Assembly: GCA_947311845.1 (NCBI GenBank)
Contig: CAMZMU010000052.1
Location: forward strand, 139,019,733 to 139,083,732
DNA from: Poa pratensis
Lineage: Eukaryota > Streptophyta > Magnoliopsida > Poales > Poaceae
DNA length: 64,000 nt
Reading direction: 5' to 3'
Each line of letters opens with the position of its first letter. Position 1 is the stretch's first letter. This document shows positions 44,974-54,899 of this stretch, piece by piece. The notes beneath the pieces were generated by a model. That model searched no databases and was not told the origin of the DNA. It saw only the letters and a list, made by a program, of their open reading frames with translations. The translations under genes and the position numbers were made by a program.

Positions 44974-47900
44974 ATGTTAAACGGTTTTATTAGGAACTCT
45001 AGGGGTGTGGGTGACAAAGGGAAAATAGATTTTGTTTGTGAGTCTACTAGCAAAGATAAGCTTGATTTTATCGGTGTCCAAGAAACCATGAGACGGGATT
45101 TCTCTGACTCTATCTTACATTCGATAGGCGGAGATACTCCTTTTAATTGGTCTTGGACTCCATCCAGAGGTAGATCCAGAGGTATTCTTTTAGGAATTAA
45201 CTCTGATACTTTAGAAGTTTTGGAAACAGAGAAAGGAGAGTATTTCATTCGGGTTCTGGTACTTAGTAAAATAGATAAATTTTCATGGAATCTTGTGGTG
45301 GTTTATGGAGATGCTCAACCTACTGGGAAGGCGAAATTCCTAGTAGAATTGGTGCATGTTATCAAAAACACTCACATACCATTATGCATAGCAGGAGATT
45401 TTAACCTCACCAGGACAGCTAGTGATAGAAATAAACCAGGAGGTTATAATAGATGGAGTGAACTTTTTAATGCCATTATCATGCAAGGAGAATTGATGGA
45501 AATCCAACTTAGTGGAAGGCAATACACCTGGTCCAATAATCAAGAGGACCCCACTTTTGCTTTATTGGATAGTGTGCTAGTCTCCCCCTCATGGGAGGAA
45601 ATTTTTCCACTAGTAACGGTGACAGCTTTAACAAGAGAGCTATCTGATCATGTACCCTTGTTAATCTCGACAGGAGAGGGATTAAAAATCCAAATAAATT
45701 TCAAATTCGAAAATTGCTGGTTTCTGAGGGATGATCTTGAAGGAATCATCACCAAATTATGGAACCAGGTGGTTAGGGGGTGTACAGACATAGATCGGTG
45801 GCAGAATAGGTTTGGAATTGTTAGGAAAGCTCTGAAAGGTTGGAATATCAACTTTGAGAGTGCTAACAGGAAGGTTAGGAAAAAACTTACGGATGACATA
45901 GACGAAATGGATAAAAAAAGTGAGTTAAATGGACTGTCGCTACGAGATTTTAATCGCCTACAACAGTACCGTAATGAACTTAATAAAATTCTTAAAGAGG
46001 AGGAAGCTAAATGGTTGCAGAGGTCAAGAGAAAAAGAACTGCTTGAAGGAGATAGTAATACCAAATACTATCACTCCAAAGCAAATGGAAGAAGAAATAG
46101 AATAGTCAGTCTACATCAGGAGGAAGGTGTGATTGAAGGACAAGAGAATTTGAAAAAGTATATTACAGACTTTTACAAAAAACTCTTTAGTCGTCCAGAT
46201 CACACCCAGATACGTCTTGATACAGAGGGCGTTACAAAAATTGATGAGAACGATAGTAAAAACCTGATTAAGAATTTTAGCATAGAAGAGCTAAAGGCTG
46301 CAGTGTTTGGTATGGAAAAAAACAAAGCTACTGGGCCGGATGGTTTCCATGCTGATTTTTATCAGAAATTTTGGCATATTGTGCATAGAGATTTGTTTGC
46401 CCTTGTGAACGATTTCTTTGACAACAAAATGAATATTGATAGACTCTATTACTGTATGATTACCTTGGTGCCAAAAGGGGTAGATGCGGACAAAATTCAA
46501 AAGTATAGACCGATTTGTCTCTTGAACGTGGTGTTTAAGATCATAACTAAAATGCTAGTGAATAGATTGAATCCTATGATTCCGAAGGTTATTAAGATTA
46601 CACAAACATCTTTTATAAAAAACAAATATATAATGGAAGGAGTGGCAATTCTACATGAAGTATTAAATGACTTACATGTTAAAAAAACTCCGGGAATTAT
46701 TTTCAAGATAGACTTCGAAAAAGCCTTTGATAAAATCAAATGGCCTTTCTTGTTGCAAGTTCTTGAAATGAAAGGGTTCCCTAGGAAAATGAATGATCAG
46801 ATTTTGAAAATTGTTTCGGGTGGAAAGGTTGGGATAAAAGTAAATGGTGAAGACGGGAAATATTTTAATACTTATCAAGGTTTGAGACAGGGAGATCCCC
46901 TGTCTCCCATTCTTCTCGATCTTGCTGCGGATGTGTTGGCAATAATGATTGATAGGGCTACCTAGAATGGGGTAATAAACGGTTTATCCTGTCACCTGGT
47001 CGAGCGAGGGGTGTCGATTCTGCAATATGCAGACGACACCGTGCTGCTGATGCAGGACAATCTAGAACAAGCCAGAAATCTCAAATTAATTCTCTGTTTG
47101 TTTGAACAAATGTCAGGACTTAAAATAAACTTTCACAAAAGTGAAGTCTATTGTCTGGGCATGGATCAAGACAGGGAAAGGAAATTTGAGGAAATTTTAA
47201 CATGTAAGGTAGGAGCATTACCGATGAAATACCTTGGGGTTCCTATTGACGAGACTAAATTAAATAATAGTGATTGGGACCCTTTGGGGGAGAAATTAAT
47301 GAAGAAGCTTGGTTGCTGGGAAGGAAAAAACATGTCAATTGGAGGGAGGTCTTTGTTGATTAACACTTCTCTCTCCAGTACTCTTCTATATATGTCATCT
47401 TTTTTACAGGATCCCAGTGGGACCTAGGAAAAAGTTTGACAAAATTAGATCGAGTTTCTTATGGAGTAGGTTTATTGGCAAAAAGAAATATCATTTAGTA
47501 AAATGGAAAACGGTGTGCCTTCCAAAAGAGAGGGAGGCTTAGGGATTATTGATCTGGAAATCATGAACATAGCTTTACTAGGGAAATGGTTGTGGAAGCT
47601 CTTCAATGAAAAAGGATTGTGGCAAACAATTCTCCAGAATAAATATATGAGGAACTCAACGCTTGGACAATGTACTCAGAAAACTGGAGACTCTCACTTT
47701 TGGCAGGGGCTTATGGAGATTAAGCCTTTGTTTCTATCTTGTTGTAAATTCGCAGTGGGGGATGGAGCAAAGACAAGGTTCTGGGAAGACCTTTGGGTCT
47801 CGGATACTTGTCTTGCTCAACAACTTCCCAGACTGTATGCAGTTACAAACAATCAGAACATAATGGTAAGAGAGGTCTTTGCCGCAGGGTTAGAATCCCT

Positions 47901-48560
47901 GACGTTTAGACGGGCTCTCACCGGCATTAAAAGGGAAGAGTGGGGGAAATTGGTATCTTTATGTGAGGAAATTGAGTTGAATAAGGAGGAAGACAAGTTA
48001 ATATGGCTGTTGTCCTCCTCAAAAATGTTCTCGGTCAAGTCCTTTTACCTGGCAATGCAGGTATCAGAGAGGGTGCCCTACAGATTCTTGTGGAAGGTTA
48101 AACTCCCTTTGCGGATCAAGACTTTCCTATGGTTAATTCTGAGGAAAAGCATACTAACCAGAGATACACTGCTGAAAAGGGGGGGGGACCTGTACAAAGA
48201 ACTGCCTTTTCTGTGGACAAGATGAATCTATTGATCACCTTTTTTTTCAGATGTCCTCTGGCTAGATATGTTTGGAATGTTGTTAGTGTAGCGACTGGTT
48301 TCAACTGCCAGTTCGTTGATGCTCGACACTGCCTCACAGATTATCTTGACAGATTTGACAAAAAATCAAAAAATTTGTTGACAGTAGGGGTAGCTGCAGT
48401 TTTCTGGGGGATTTGGAAAACTAGAAATCTCGCTTGCTTTGAAAATAAGTGGCCAGGGGAGCCAATTGAAGTAATTCATAGAATTTGTTACTGGATTGAT
48501 TGGTGGGCAAACTTGCAGGGATCGGAGGGCGCAAAACTGGAACTACAGCGGGGTGCATAG
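44974..48560 (+). pseudogene. LINE ORF2 (endonuclease, reverse transcriptase, zf-RVT, RNase H-like end)
   Basis: The first 663 codons are open (44974-46965): endonuclease with GDFNLTRTASDRNKPGG and ELSDHVPLLIS, then RT with [47 protein letters not shown] and [16 protein letters not shown] single in-frame TAG at 46963-46965 precedes QYADDTVLLMQ (catalytic YADD at 47026-47037). A frame shift near 47420 and another near 48180 follow. The zf-RVT region is at 48060-48300. The copy is decayed but young enough to keep long ORFs. Confidence 0.9.
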
Positions 48561-48909
48561 CTACTGGCGCGAGTCGGGGATGAAGTGTTCAGAGGAGCAA
48601 AAGGGTGGGCGACCTGGAGACCAAGGATAGATGTTCGTTGACAAAGCGAAATAAAGCAAGAAGTTTTTGCTGGAGAAGTAGTTTTTTAGTTCGCAGTACT
48701 TTATACTTTGTCGGTTGCTGTACTCTTCTTATGTAAGTTTTGGATTCGCTGGGTTGGTTTTTTACCCTTGTAAAACTGGTTTCTATTAATGGAAATCGGG
48801 GTAAAACCCTTTAATTCAAAAAAAAAGACGAACAGAAGTGCCCAATCCAAATTCCTAAATTGGCCAGGGATAATTAGTCCCCCAATATGCCGAGTGGTCT
48901 GTGACCATG

Positions 48910-49213
48910 TTTTTTTTTTTGCTAAACACAGTACAACGCAGATGCTCACATACACATGCACACACTCACCCATATGAACGCACGCACGCACACCCTACCC
49001 CTATGAGCACCTCTGAAAGACTGAGCCGGCGGTCTGGTCTTGAGATTGACGAAGTCACCACAGGCGCCTCGCTGTTGACGGGAACGTCGCCTCCCACTGA
49101 AGAATATTCCGGCTAAATGAGAAACACCAATGTCAAATCTAGGATTTGAACTCTGGTGGGTTAGGGGTACAAACACTCTCATAACCATCTTGCCACAGGC
49201 AAGTTCTCCATCA
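48910..49213 (-). mobile_element. tRNA-related SINE in the GRF copy A 3' UTR
   Basis: The plus strand begins with a T run and contains a B-box-like sequence on the minus strand (gttcaaatcc, 49142-49151), about 60 bases from the right end. The flanks gtgaccatg (48901-48909) and gtaaccatg (49214-49222) look like a TSD with one transition. The sequence block around cctctgaaagactgagccgg is widely repeated in Triticeae. The host sequence resumes at 49223 and aligns to the 3' UTR of the intact GRF gene (ctctgaacatcctgaa). Confidence 0.65.
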
Positions 49214-49634
49214 GTAACCATGCTGCTCGGAAAAATAAATGTAATCTGTGATCTTGGTAGTGTATCACTAAACTGTTTGTCCCTAAATTTGGATGAGACT
49301 CTGAACATCCTGAAACTCCTGTGTTTATGTAGTGTCCCCTGTTCTGTTTAGTTTTCCCAAGACATTTTGCATGAACATGTTATCTTGCTAGTTGCCACTG
49401 CATACATGGTTCGGCTGTCATGTCGAATCCAAGTATACTGAAAACCTGAAACCTTCCGGTTTGTCACAAGCGTCTCGATTCGAAAAGCTGCAATTACTTC
49501 TGAATCCATGAATTGCAGTCAGACAAAAGATATTTTTAAAAACCTGTCGGACTAAACTATCACCATATATGATATATCATGGCCAATAGGCATGTGAATA
49601 TTGCAGGTTATCATGACAAAAGTATTGCCATATA

Positions 49635-50580
49635 GTTGGATCTAACATTAAATATCTTGTCTCGCCTTTCCCCTCCCTTGCTACAGTTCCCAGCGGAGGA
49701 AAAAGGCGATCTTCGAGTTCCGCCGGCGGATTCGCTGGTTCCCTCCGGAGCCGCCGCGGCGTCGTGAGGTGGGGGAACCGTTGGATCTCGTCGTGCGGCA
49801 GTAGTTTAGGTTTAGCTAGTTTTATTTTTCTGTCTTTCCTCGTCGGCGTCGCTCCGATGGTGATGCAGGCGGTGGTGAAGATTTTGTGTCCTGATCTCCG
49901 TCGCCTTCTTGCGGAGACGAAGGCACGGTGCGGCGATCTTGTCCTCCGTCTCTCTCTCCATCTGGTGAAGCTGTGCCAGTGGAAGTTTCGTCGGGGAGCT
50001 AGTGAGGTTTGTGTTCCCCTTCTTTGGCTGGCCGAAGTTGGGGCTTGTGCTCGTTGGGGTGGTCTTCTCCTATCTTGCTTCTCCGGCCGGCCGTGGTGGT
50101 GAGGGGAGAAGTTGGTGTGTGATGGCGATCCAGTTTTGGCGGCGGTGGTGGTGGTCCTCTTCAACGGGTTTGCTCCGGCTGGCCGTGGTGGCGAGGGGAG
50201 TGGTCGTCTGGAGGTTGCAGGGTGGTGCAGGTGGTTGGCCTGGGCGGCGCCATGTCGACGGGAAGATGGGTGGAGCTCGGGAGTGGGCGCTATGGCTGTG
50301 CGCGTTCAACGGTCTCGGTTTCCGTCGTGTGGCGGCGGACGGCTCAGCGGTCGACTACATGTTGTGGAGGTGCTCCCTCTCCGGCGGAAGGTGGTACGGC
50401 GATGGTGGCGACGTCTAGGTGCTTGGGGAGCGCGGTGCGGGGTCCGATTGTTTTTCCTCCTGGTGGCTTAGGGTGTTCTTTGCATGTTGCTGGGTCCGTT
50501 TGTAATTTTCTTTCTCTTGTGGACCTGTTTGTAATGTGTACTGAGCCTCCTTTTATATGAGATCGGATCCTTTCAAAAAA
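49635..50580 (+). mobile_element. 0.95-kb poly(A)-tailed retroposon with 17-bp TSD
   Basis: A perfect 17-base direct repeat aaaagtattgccatata lies at 49618-49634 and 50581-50597. The insert ends ttttatatgagatcggatcc then tttc and an A run, a typical grass LINE 3' end. The interior is GC-rich with no reverse transcriptase, so it is either a heavily 5'-truncated LINE or a retroposed transcript. Overlapping ORFs (49577-50560) on both strands are composition artefacts. Confidence 0.85.
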
Positions 50581-50710
50581 AAAAGTATTGCCATATACGA
50601 GATATCATGGCAAAATATGAATGTCTGCAGATTGGACACCAACTGAATAACGGAGGATACGGAACAAGATTTGAAGCTTTTTGCTTGGTACTTAACACAA
50701 ATCGAACAGA

Positions 50711-50822
50711 AAAATATGTTCTATATGAAGTATATTTGTCCAACAATAAGAACGCTGCGAGGAATATTGAAAATCACTCTGTTTTCTCTACAGATGCTTC
50801 ACATGAAAGCGTCAGAGCCGCT
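50711..50822 (-). pseudogene. Remnant of HAK potassium-transporter 3' end
   Basis: This stretch aligns by eye with 62325-62440, the last codons of the HAK gene (shared blocks: gaggaatattgaaaatcac here, gaggaatgttgaaaatcacg there). The frame is lost and the tail is altered. It follows the broken GRF gene just as the intact HAK gene follows the intact GRF gene. It therefore marks a duplicated GRF-HAK segment. Confidence 0.7.
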
Positions 50823-51056
50823 ACAAGTCAGAACACAAAGCACCGCCTGAACCTGAAACGCAAAGACCTTTACATCCTAAACATGGGTCACTCCCAGTAG
50901 TGTTGAGTCATGTATGCAGTAGAGTGACACATCGTTTTTCATTTGTGAGCTGCTCCTAGCAAGAAAATTACATGACTAAACTACACATCACATAGAAAAA
51001 TATGCACGGAAACACAATTATACAGTTGCTACTCATGCCAGAAGATTTTTTTGTGA

Positions 51057-51245
51057 CATTTCGCGCACGGGGAAAGATTTCAATGGACCTTATGAGCACT
51101 AGTGAGTAGTGAGTACTGATAGCGCATCTGTGGTCAAGCGGCTGGCTAAGCCGCTGTACATGTCGTTCACCTGATAATGAAGATGCTCTAGTTTGAATGA
51201 CTAGACGCATGAGCTCACTTTGTCATGGAAATACCGTGTACTAAA
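51057..51245 (+). pseudogene. Second GRF gene remnant (copy C)
   Basis: Aligns with the N-terminal coding exon of the GRF genes: gcacggggaaagatttcaat, then gtggtcaagcggctggct, then gacgcatgagctcac, matching the paralogue's blocks in the same order. Several deletions destroy the frame. Only this exon piece is visible before a Stowaway element begins. Confidence 0.7.
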
Positions 51246-51250
51246 TTCTA

Positions 51251-51354
51251 CTCCCTCCGTTCAGAAAAGGATGTCACAAAAATGGTCTATAAATGGTCTA
51301 TAAATGGTCTATAGATAGACCATTTTTGTGACATCCTTTTCTGAACGGAGGGAG
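51251..51354. mobile_element. Stowaway MITE with perfect 40-bp inverted arms
   Basis: Begins ctccctccgttcagaaaagg and ends with its exact complement. The first and last 40 bases are perfect reverse complements, leaving a loop of about 24 bases built from aaatggtctat repeats. TA dinucleotides at 51249-51250 and 51355-51356 form the TSD. Such a palindrome folds into a long hairpin if transcribed. Confidence 0.95.
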
Positions 51355-51479
51355 TAGCAGGGACACGAATAACAGTCCTGGCACCTGCCAAAATGACTTT
51401 CTCGGGCGTGAACCCTATACAAAAGACTTGATCATGATATCTACCTTTGGTTTATCACCTGAAGATTAGTAAAAATATA

Positions 51480-51602
51480 CTTCCTCCGTTTCAAATTAAT
51501 TGACTTGGTCTTGTCTAAATATGGATGTATCTATACTTGTTTAATGTCTAGATACATCTATGTGTAACCAAATGTGTGTCAATTAAATCCGAACGGAGGA
51601 AG
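51480..51602. mobile_element. Stowaway MITE, second copy
   Basis: Ends cttcctccgtttcaaattaa and ttaaatccgaacggaggaag are inverted, flanked by TA. The interior contains the short inverted pair gtatctatac / tagatacat. No coding capacity. Confidence 0.9.
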
Positions 51603-51619
51603 TATATCATGACCAGATT

Positions 51620-52228
51620 ATCCTCTGTAACATGTCCAGGTTGTGGAACGAAATTCAACCGAGTTCATCATAACTCTTTAGCTACAGCAACTCGTTAGCT
51701 ACAGCAAACATAGATAAGAGGAACTTGTTCGATGCAGTGCATTACTGTTGCGGACTAAGATCAAAATATACTCCCTCCGTTCCCAAATATAAAATGTTTT
51801 ACCTTTTGTCCACATTCACATGCAAACAAGTGTATCTAGACATATTTCATGTGTAGGTTCACTCACTTTAATATGCATGTAGACAACATGTGTAACACCT
51901 AAAACATCTTATATTTAGGAACGGAGGGAGTATACTGCAACGGTCTGATGCAGAGTTTCAGTACGCTAACATGTTGATAAGCTGCACTCACTATTATTAG
52001 GGTTCAGGACACGGTATCCAGATCTCACTATAACTTAGTCACATCGAACAAATTCGTGTCCAGGGAAATAGCTAGACAAAAAACAATAGTGACAATGTTG
52101 TGTTTAACGACCACGATTTGCTTAACATGTAGGGATATCTGCTCCATTGCCCTGAACAAAGAATGAAGCTAGCGGGAGCGTAAGCACCAGCAGATTGAAC
52201 GGCGATATTAAGTTGAGTCAAATGGAAG
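51620..52228. repeat. Diverged copy of the F-box gene 3' flank
   Basis: Blocks such as ttagctacagcaaacatagat and ctccattgccctgaacaaag, then taagcaccagcagattga, recur in the same order and in diverged form at 53015-53300 (attagctacagtaaatgtag, gcattgctccgaacagac, gctccagcaaattgag). This suggests a local duplication of the sequence just downstream of the F-box gene, later split by a Stowaway and a retroposon. Confidence 0.5.
51771..51930. mobile_element. Stowaway MITE, third copy
   Basis: Ends ctccctccgttcccaaatat and atatttaggaacggagggag are inverted, flanked by TA. It is the third Stowaway within 700 bases. Confidence 0.93.
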
Positions 52229-52992
52229 TTGTTGTTTTTGTTCTTCATTGAATGCAAATGGTCGGTGGCCGGACCCGGGCCTGACGGTTCTAGGTCTGGC
52301 TGCCGACGTGCGGGGGTGCGACCAGCGGGTGAGACGGAGGTGCCGTGTCTGCCTGCCCATTGCATCTCTGCTGCTCTCTTACTACATGACCTAGCGCTCG
52401 CCTGCCCCCTGCAGTGTCTCTCTCAAGCCATGGGCTTGTGTTCGTTGACAGGGTGGTGGCCCGGTGGTGGTGAGAGACTTGTGCTCGTGGGCGTAGCTCA
52501 GGTCTTGGGTGCAGGCCGGTTGTCATGGCCGTGCGGGCGGCGTGGTGGCCGGTGTTCAGCGTTAGGTGACGCGAGGTGGAGTGTATTTGCCAGGTGAAGA
52601 CCTTGTCTGGTTCTGACCAGGCCGACGGTGGCGGCGTCCGTGGGCGTCGTCTCCTTCATGAAGGGGTCGTCGTGGTTACCCTCTATCCTTCGTGTTACTC
52701 CGGGTGAAAACCTTGATCCTTTGGATCAGGCGGTGGCGGCAGTCTCGTGTCGTTCCTTCGTGAAGGCGCCGTCTTGGAGTTCATCATTCGTCGAACAAGG
52801 CATCATCTCCTTTTGGGGTGGCGAGGCTTTTCTTTAGCACCTTTGTATCTTGCCTTGGGTGTGTGCGGTGTGGTGTGAGTTGTATGTGAAAGTTGGGTCG
52901 TTGCTTTATTTATAAAGCGGGGCGAAAACCTATTTCGAGAATGTTCAGTCTATGGGGTTAACAAGTTAGCTGCAGCTCCCCGCAAAAAAAAA
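52229..52992 (+). mobile_element. 5'-truncated LINE tail or retroposon
   Basis: GC-rich sequence with motifs found at the 3' ends of Triticeae LINEs (gtgaaaaccttgatcctttg; gcggggcgaaaacctatttc), ending in an A run at 52984-52994. The 5' junction is not defined and I find no convincing long TSD for the whole unit. A 14-base direct repeat (aagttagctgcagc at 52963, aagttaactgcagc at 52993) flanks only the last 16 bases, which may be a separate tiny insertion. Confidence 0.5.
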
Positions 52993-53400
52993 AGTTAACT
53001 GCAGCAGGCTAAATTCATTAGCTACAGTAAATGTAGATACAGAAAGATTGCACAGTGGCAGTGGCTCACTGAAATCATGAGGACTACGATCATATAGACA
53101 TGGAGACAGTTAACAAACTACACTCACGAAGAAAAACAGATTTCAGAATAATTATCCAGAACAATAGCAAGACAAACAAGAAGAACTGTAACCATGTTCT
53201 TTGAAAATTACTTAATCTCTAAGGTTACCGGGCATTGCTCCGAACAGACAATCAAGTCAACAGAAGTGTATGCTCCAGCAAATTGAGTAACATAATTTAA
53301 GCAGCTCTAGTTCAGCCTATAAAGTAGAGCCCATTCTTGGAGGAAGCACAAGCGTCGGCTGCAGGTAACACTACTGCCCATCTGCACCTGGCAACGAGTC

Positions 53401-54609
53401 TCAGAACAGTGGAACATAGGGTAGGAATAGCACTCCCCTTTCCTTCTTCAGATTAAGGATACGAGCAAATTTCCGATGCTGCATATCGTATGATGCCAAC
53501 GTATGGGTATTAGTTGCATCCAAGAAAACGGTGTCGTGGTCTGGATGAATAGCAGCCGCCTTGTAGACCACCTTAGTTGTGCTCGGCAGATCATCACTGG
53601 TGACAGTATGCTTCAAGACCCATTCCATACTATCATAATCCTTCATGCACCAGACTGCTGCTATCGTGGTAACCTCGTTTTTCTTCTTCTTGTCGTCGGT
53701 AACTAGGGGTGTGGTAGCATAGTGCAAACACCCCTGTGACAATCCAATTGTACCAAAACTCAAACCGCCTGACGGCACACGAACGGTCTTCCGCACCTGC
53801 CCCTCCATGTCCACTGCTACCATAATAGCATCCTCGTCCATGGTCATGGGGTGCAGGAAGCCAAGCAAGTGCAACATACCGTGGAAAAAGACACTTGTAA
53901 GGCCATAAGAGAGGCGATTGTTTTCAGCCAACCGGCTTTCTCTATGATTCCAGGCACCAGTTCGTGAAGAGTAGATGCTCACTCCTGTGGTGTATGGCTC
54001 TTGATCGCTCTCCTCAAACTGAAGAACGTGGAAGTGGGGCGAGGCTGCTGGATCAAAAGCCAAACGACCGATGACGCGACCACTGAGTGGCTCCTTGGGG
54101 TTAGGGGGCAGGTCGATCCACCTCTTGGTAGCCGGATTGCACACGACATAATGGGATACAACCGGCCCATCCAGGTTCTCAAATAAAGACGCCATGAAGC
54201 CGAGGCAGAGGAGGAGGCCATTGCATGTGTCTACCCGGGTGACGTACACATACTCATCGGGTGGCAAGAAACGGAGGGCCAGGTCTACCCGTGGGGTTGG
54301 ACCGACGAAGACCTTGGCAAAGTGGAAGTGGTAGAAGCGAGGGTCTACCATGTCGTGGGTGTTGTAGATGAAACCTGAGAGGGTCTGAGGCAGCTTCTTG
54401 CGGTGGGCGGGGTGTGTAATGAGGTCGCGCCAGTACGGTGAGACGCACTTGAAGCGGTGGACGGATCTAGCGGGGAGGCGAGAGAGGATCTCCACGATGA
54501 GACCGTCCGTGAGGAGGTTGGCCGCCGCCGCCGGGACTGCTGCATCTGCTTGAGAGTTGGACGTCCTCGCCATCTTCTTTTTCTTCCTACTAGGGCTTTT
54601 CTTGTCCAT
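53401..54609 (-). CDS. F-box protein, substrate adaptor of an SCF ubiquitin ligase
   Basis: An intact 402-codon ORF. The F-box is at about residues 32-75: LLTDGLIVEILSRLPARSVH followed by RFKCVSPYWRDLITHP, which would bind SKP1. The rest is an F-box-associated beta-propeller-like region (CNGLLLCLGF, VCNPATKRWIDLPP, FHVLQFEES, ISIYSSRTGAW-like GVSIYSSRTGAWNH) of the large grass F-box family, whose targets are mostly unknown. The start at 54609 gives a lysine-rich leader; a second Met (residue 13, MARTSN) could also serve. A 5' UTR intron (54618-54727, GT-AG) lies just upstream of the ATG. The ORF is undamaged, unlike its neighbours. Confidence 0.9.
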   Translation of the reverse strand: MDKKSPSRKKKKMARTSNSQADAAVPAAAANLLTDGLIVEILSRLPARSVHRFKCVSPYWRDLITHPAHRKKLPQTLSGFIYNTHDMVDPRFYHFHFAKVFVGPTPRVDLALRFLPPDEYVYVTRVDTCNGLLLCLGFMASLFENLDGPVVSHYVVCNPATKRWIDLPPNPKEPLSGRVIGRLAFDPAASPHFHVLQFEESDQEPYTTGVSIYSSRTGAWNHRESRLAENNRLSYGLTSVFFHGMLHLLGFLHPMTMDEDAIMVAVDMEGQVRKTVRVPSGGLSFGTIGLSQGCLHYATTPLVTDDKKKKNEVTTIAAVWCMKDYDSMEWVLKHTVTSDDLPSTTKVVYKAAAIHPDHDTVFLDATNTHTLASYDMQHRKFARILNLKKERGVLFLPYVPLF

Positions 54610-54617
54610 GGCTCCGC

Positions 54618-54727
54618 CTATAGGAACAAAGATAACTCAATCTGCACAATGTATTCATAAATCTGGGCGGGAAGAACGAATTGATGGGGAACTAGCTTGC
54701 GGTTTCTCCGTCTCGAGGGAGAAATAC
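54618..54727 (-). other. 5' UTR intron of the F-box gene
   Basis: On the minus strand a donor (caaag then gtattt) at 54727 and an acceptor (tttgttcctatag) at 54618 bound a 110-base intron, eight bases before the start codon. The upstream untranslated exon is GC-rich (54728 to about 54800). Confidence 0.6.
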
Positions 54728-54899
54728 CTTTGTTTGGGGCGGCAGCGATTGTTCGCGATCGAAGACGCGACGGCGGCGGCGCTTCTTGGTTGGAGGTTTG
54801 GGTATGAGCGAATCCGTAACTGATCGTTGGACTACTCCTATATGCGACGTGGGCAGATGTGGTCATGTGGTAAGCCAGCCAACCATTTTCTTCCTACTT

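Larger units (their letters stand above)
43672..48826 (+). mobile_element. 5'-truncated LINE inserted in the last exon of GRF copy A
   Basis: The TSD gacgaacagaa flanks it (43661-43671 and 48827-48837). The element ends tggaaatcggggtaaaaccc then tttaattc and a poly(A) run (48818-48826). ORF1 is missing its N-terminus, so the copy is 5'-truncated. The TSD lies within the GRF reading frame, 13 codons before the stop. Confidence 0.92.
42793..48877 (+). pseudogene. Broken GRF-type zinc-finger gene (copy A), interrupted by a LINE
   Basis: Paralogue of the intact gene at 60837. Exon 2 (42791-43332) follows a good acceptor (ttttctctag) and begins MSMPDELV. It aligns with the paralogue through LQHIVYV, then loses frame near 43010-43120. 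An 8-base insertion near 43235 again shifts the frame before HDEPCTIET and FYRCPFY. Exon 3 (43427 onwards) keeps EDCKFTKWLDKK, a coiled coil, and CPCGKSPCDP. A LINE (43672-48826) is inserted after DEQ, with an 11-base TSD. Coding resumes at 48838 and ends at TAG 48875-48877, homologous to the paralogue's last codons. With several frame breaks it is a pseudogene. Confidence 0.85.

Noticed and set aside
49577..50471. Overlapping ORFs on both strands at 49.6-50.5 kb, considered as a real gene
   Set aside because: They fall inside a poly(A)-tailed retroposon with perfect TSD and show only GC-driven openness.
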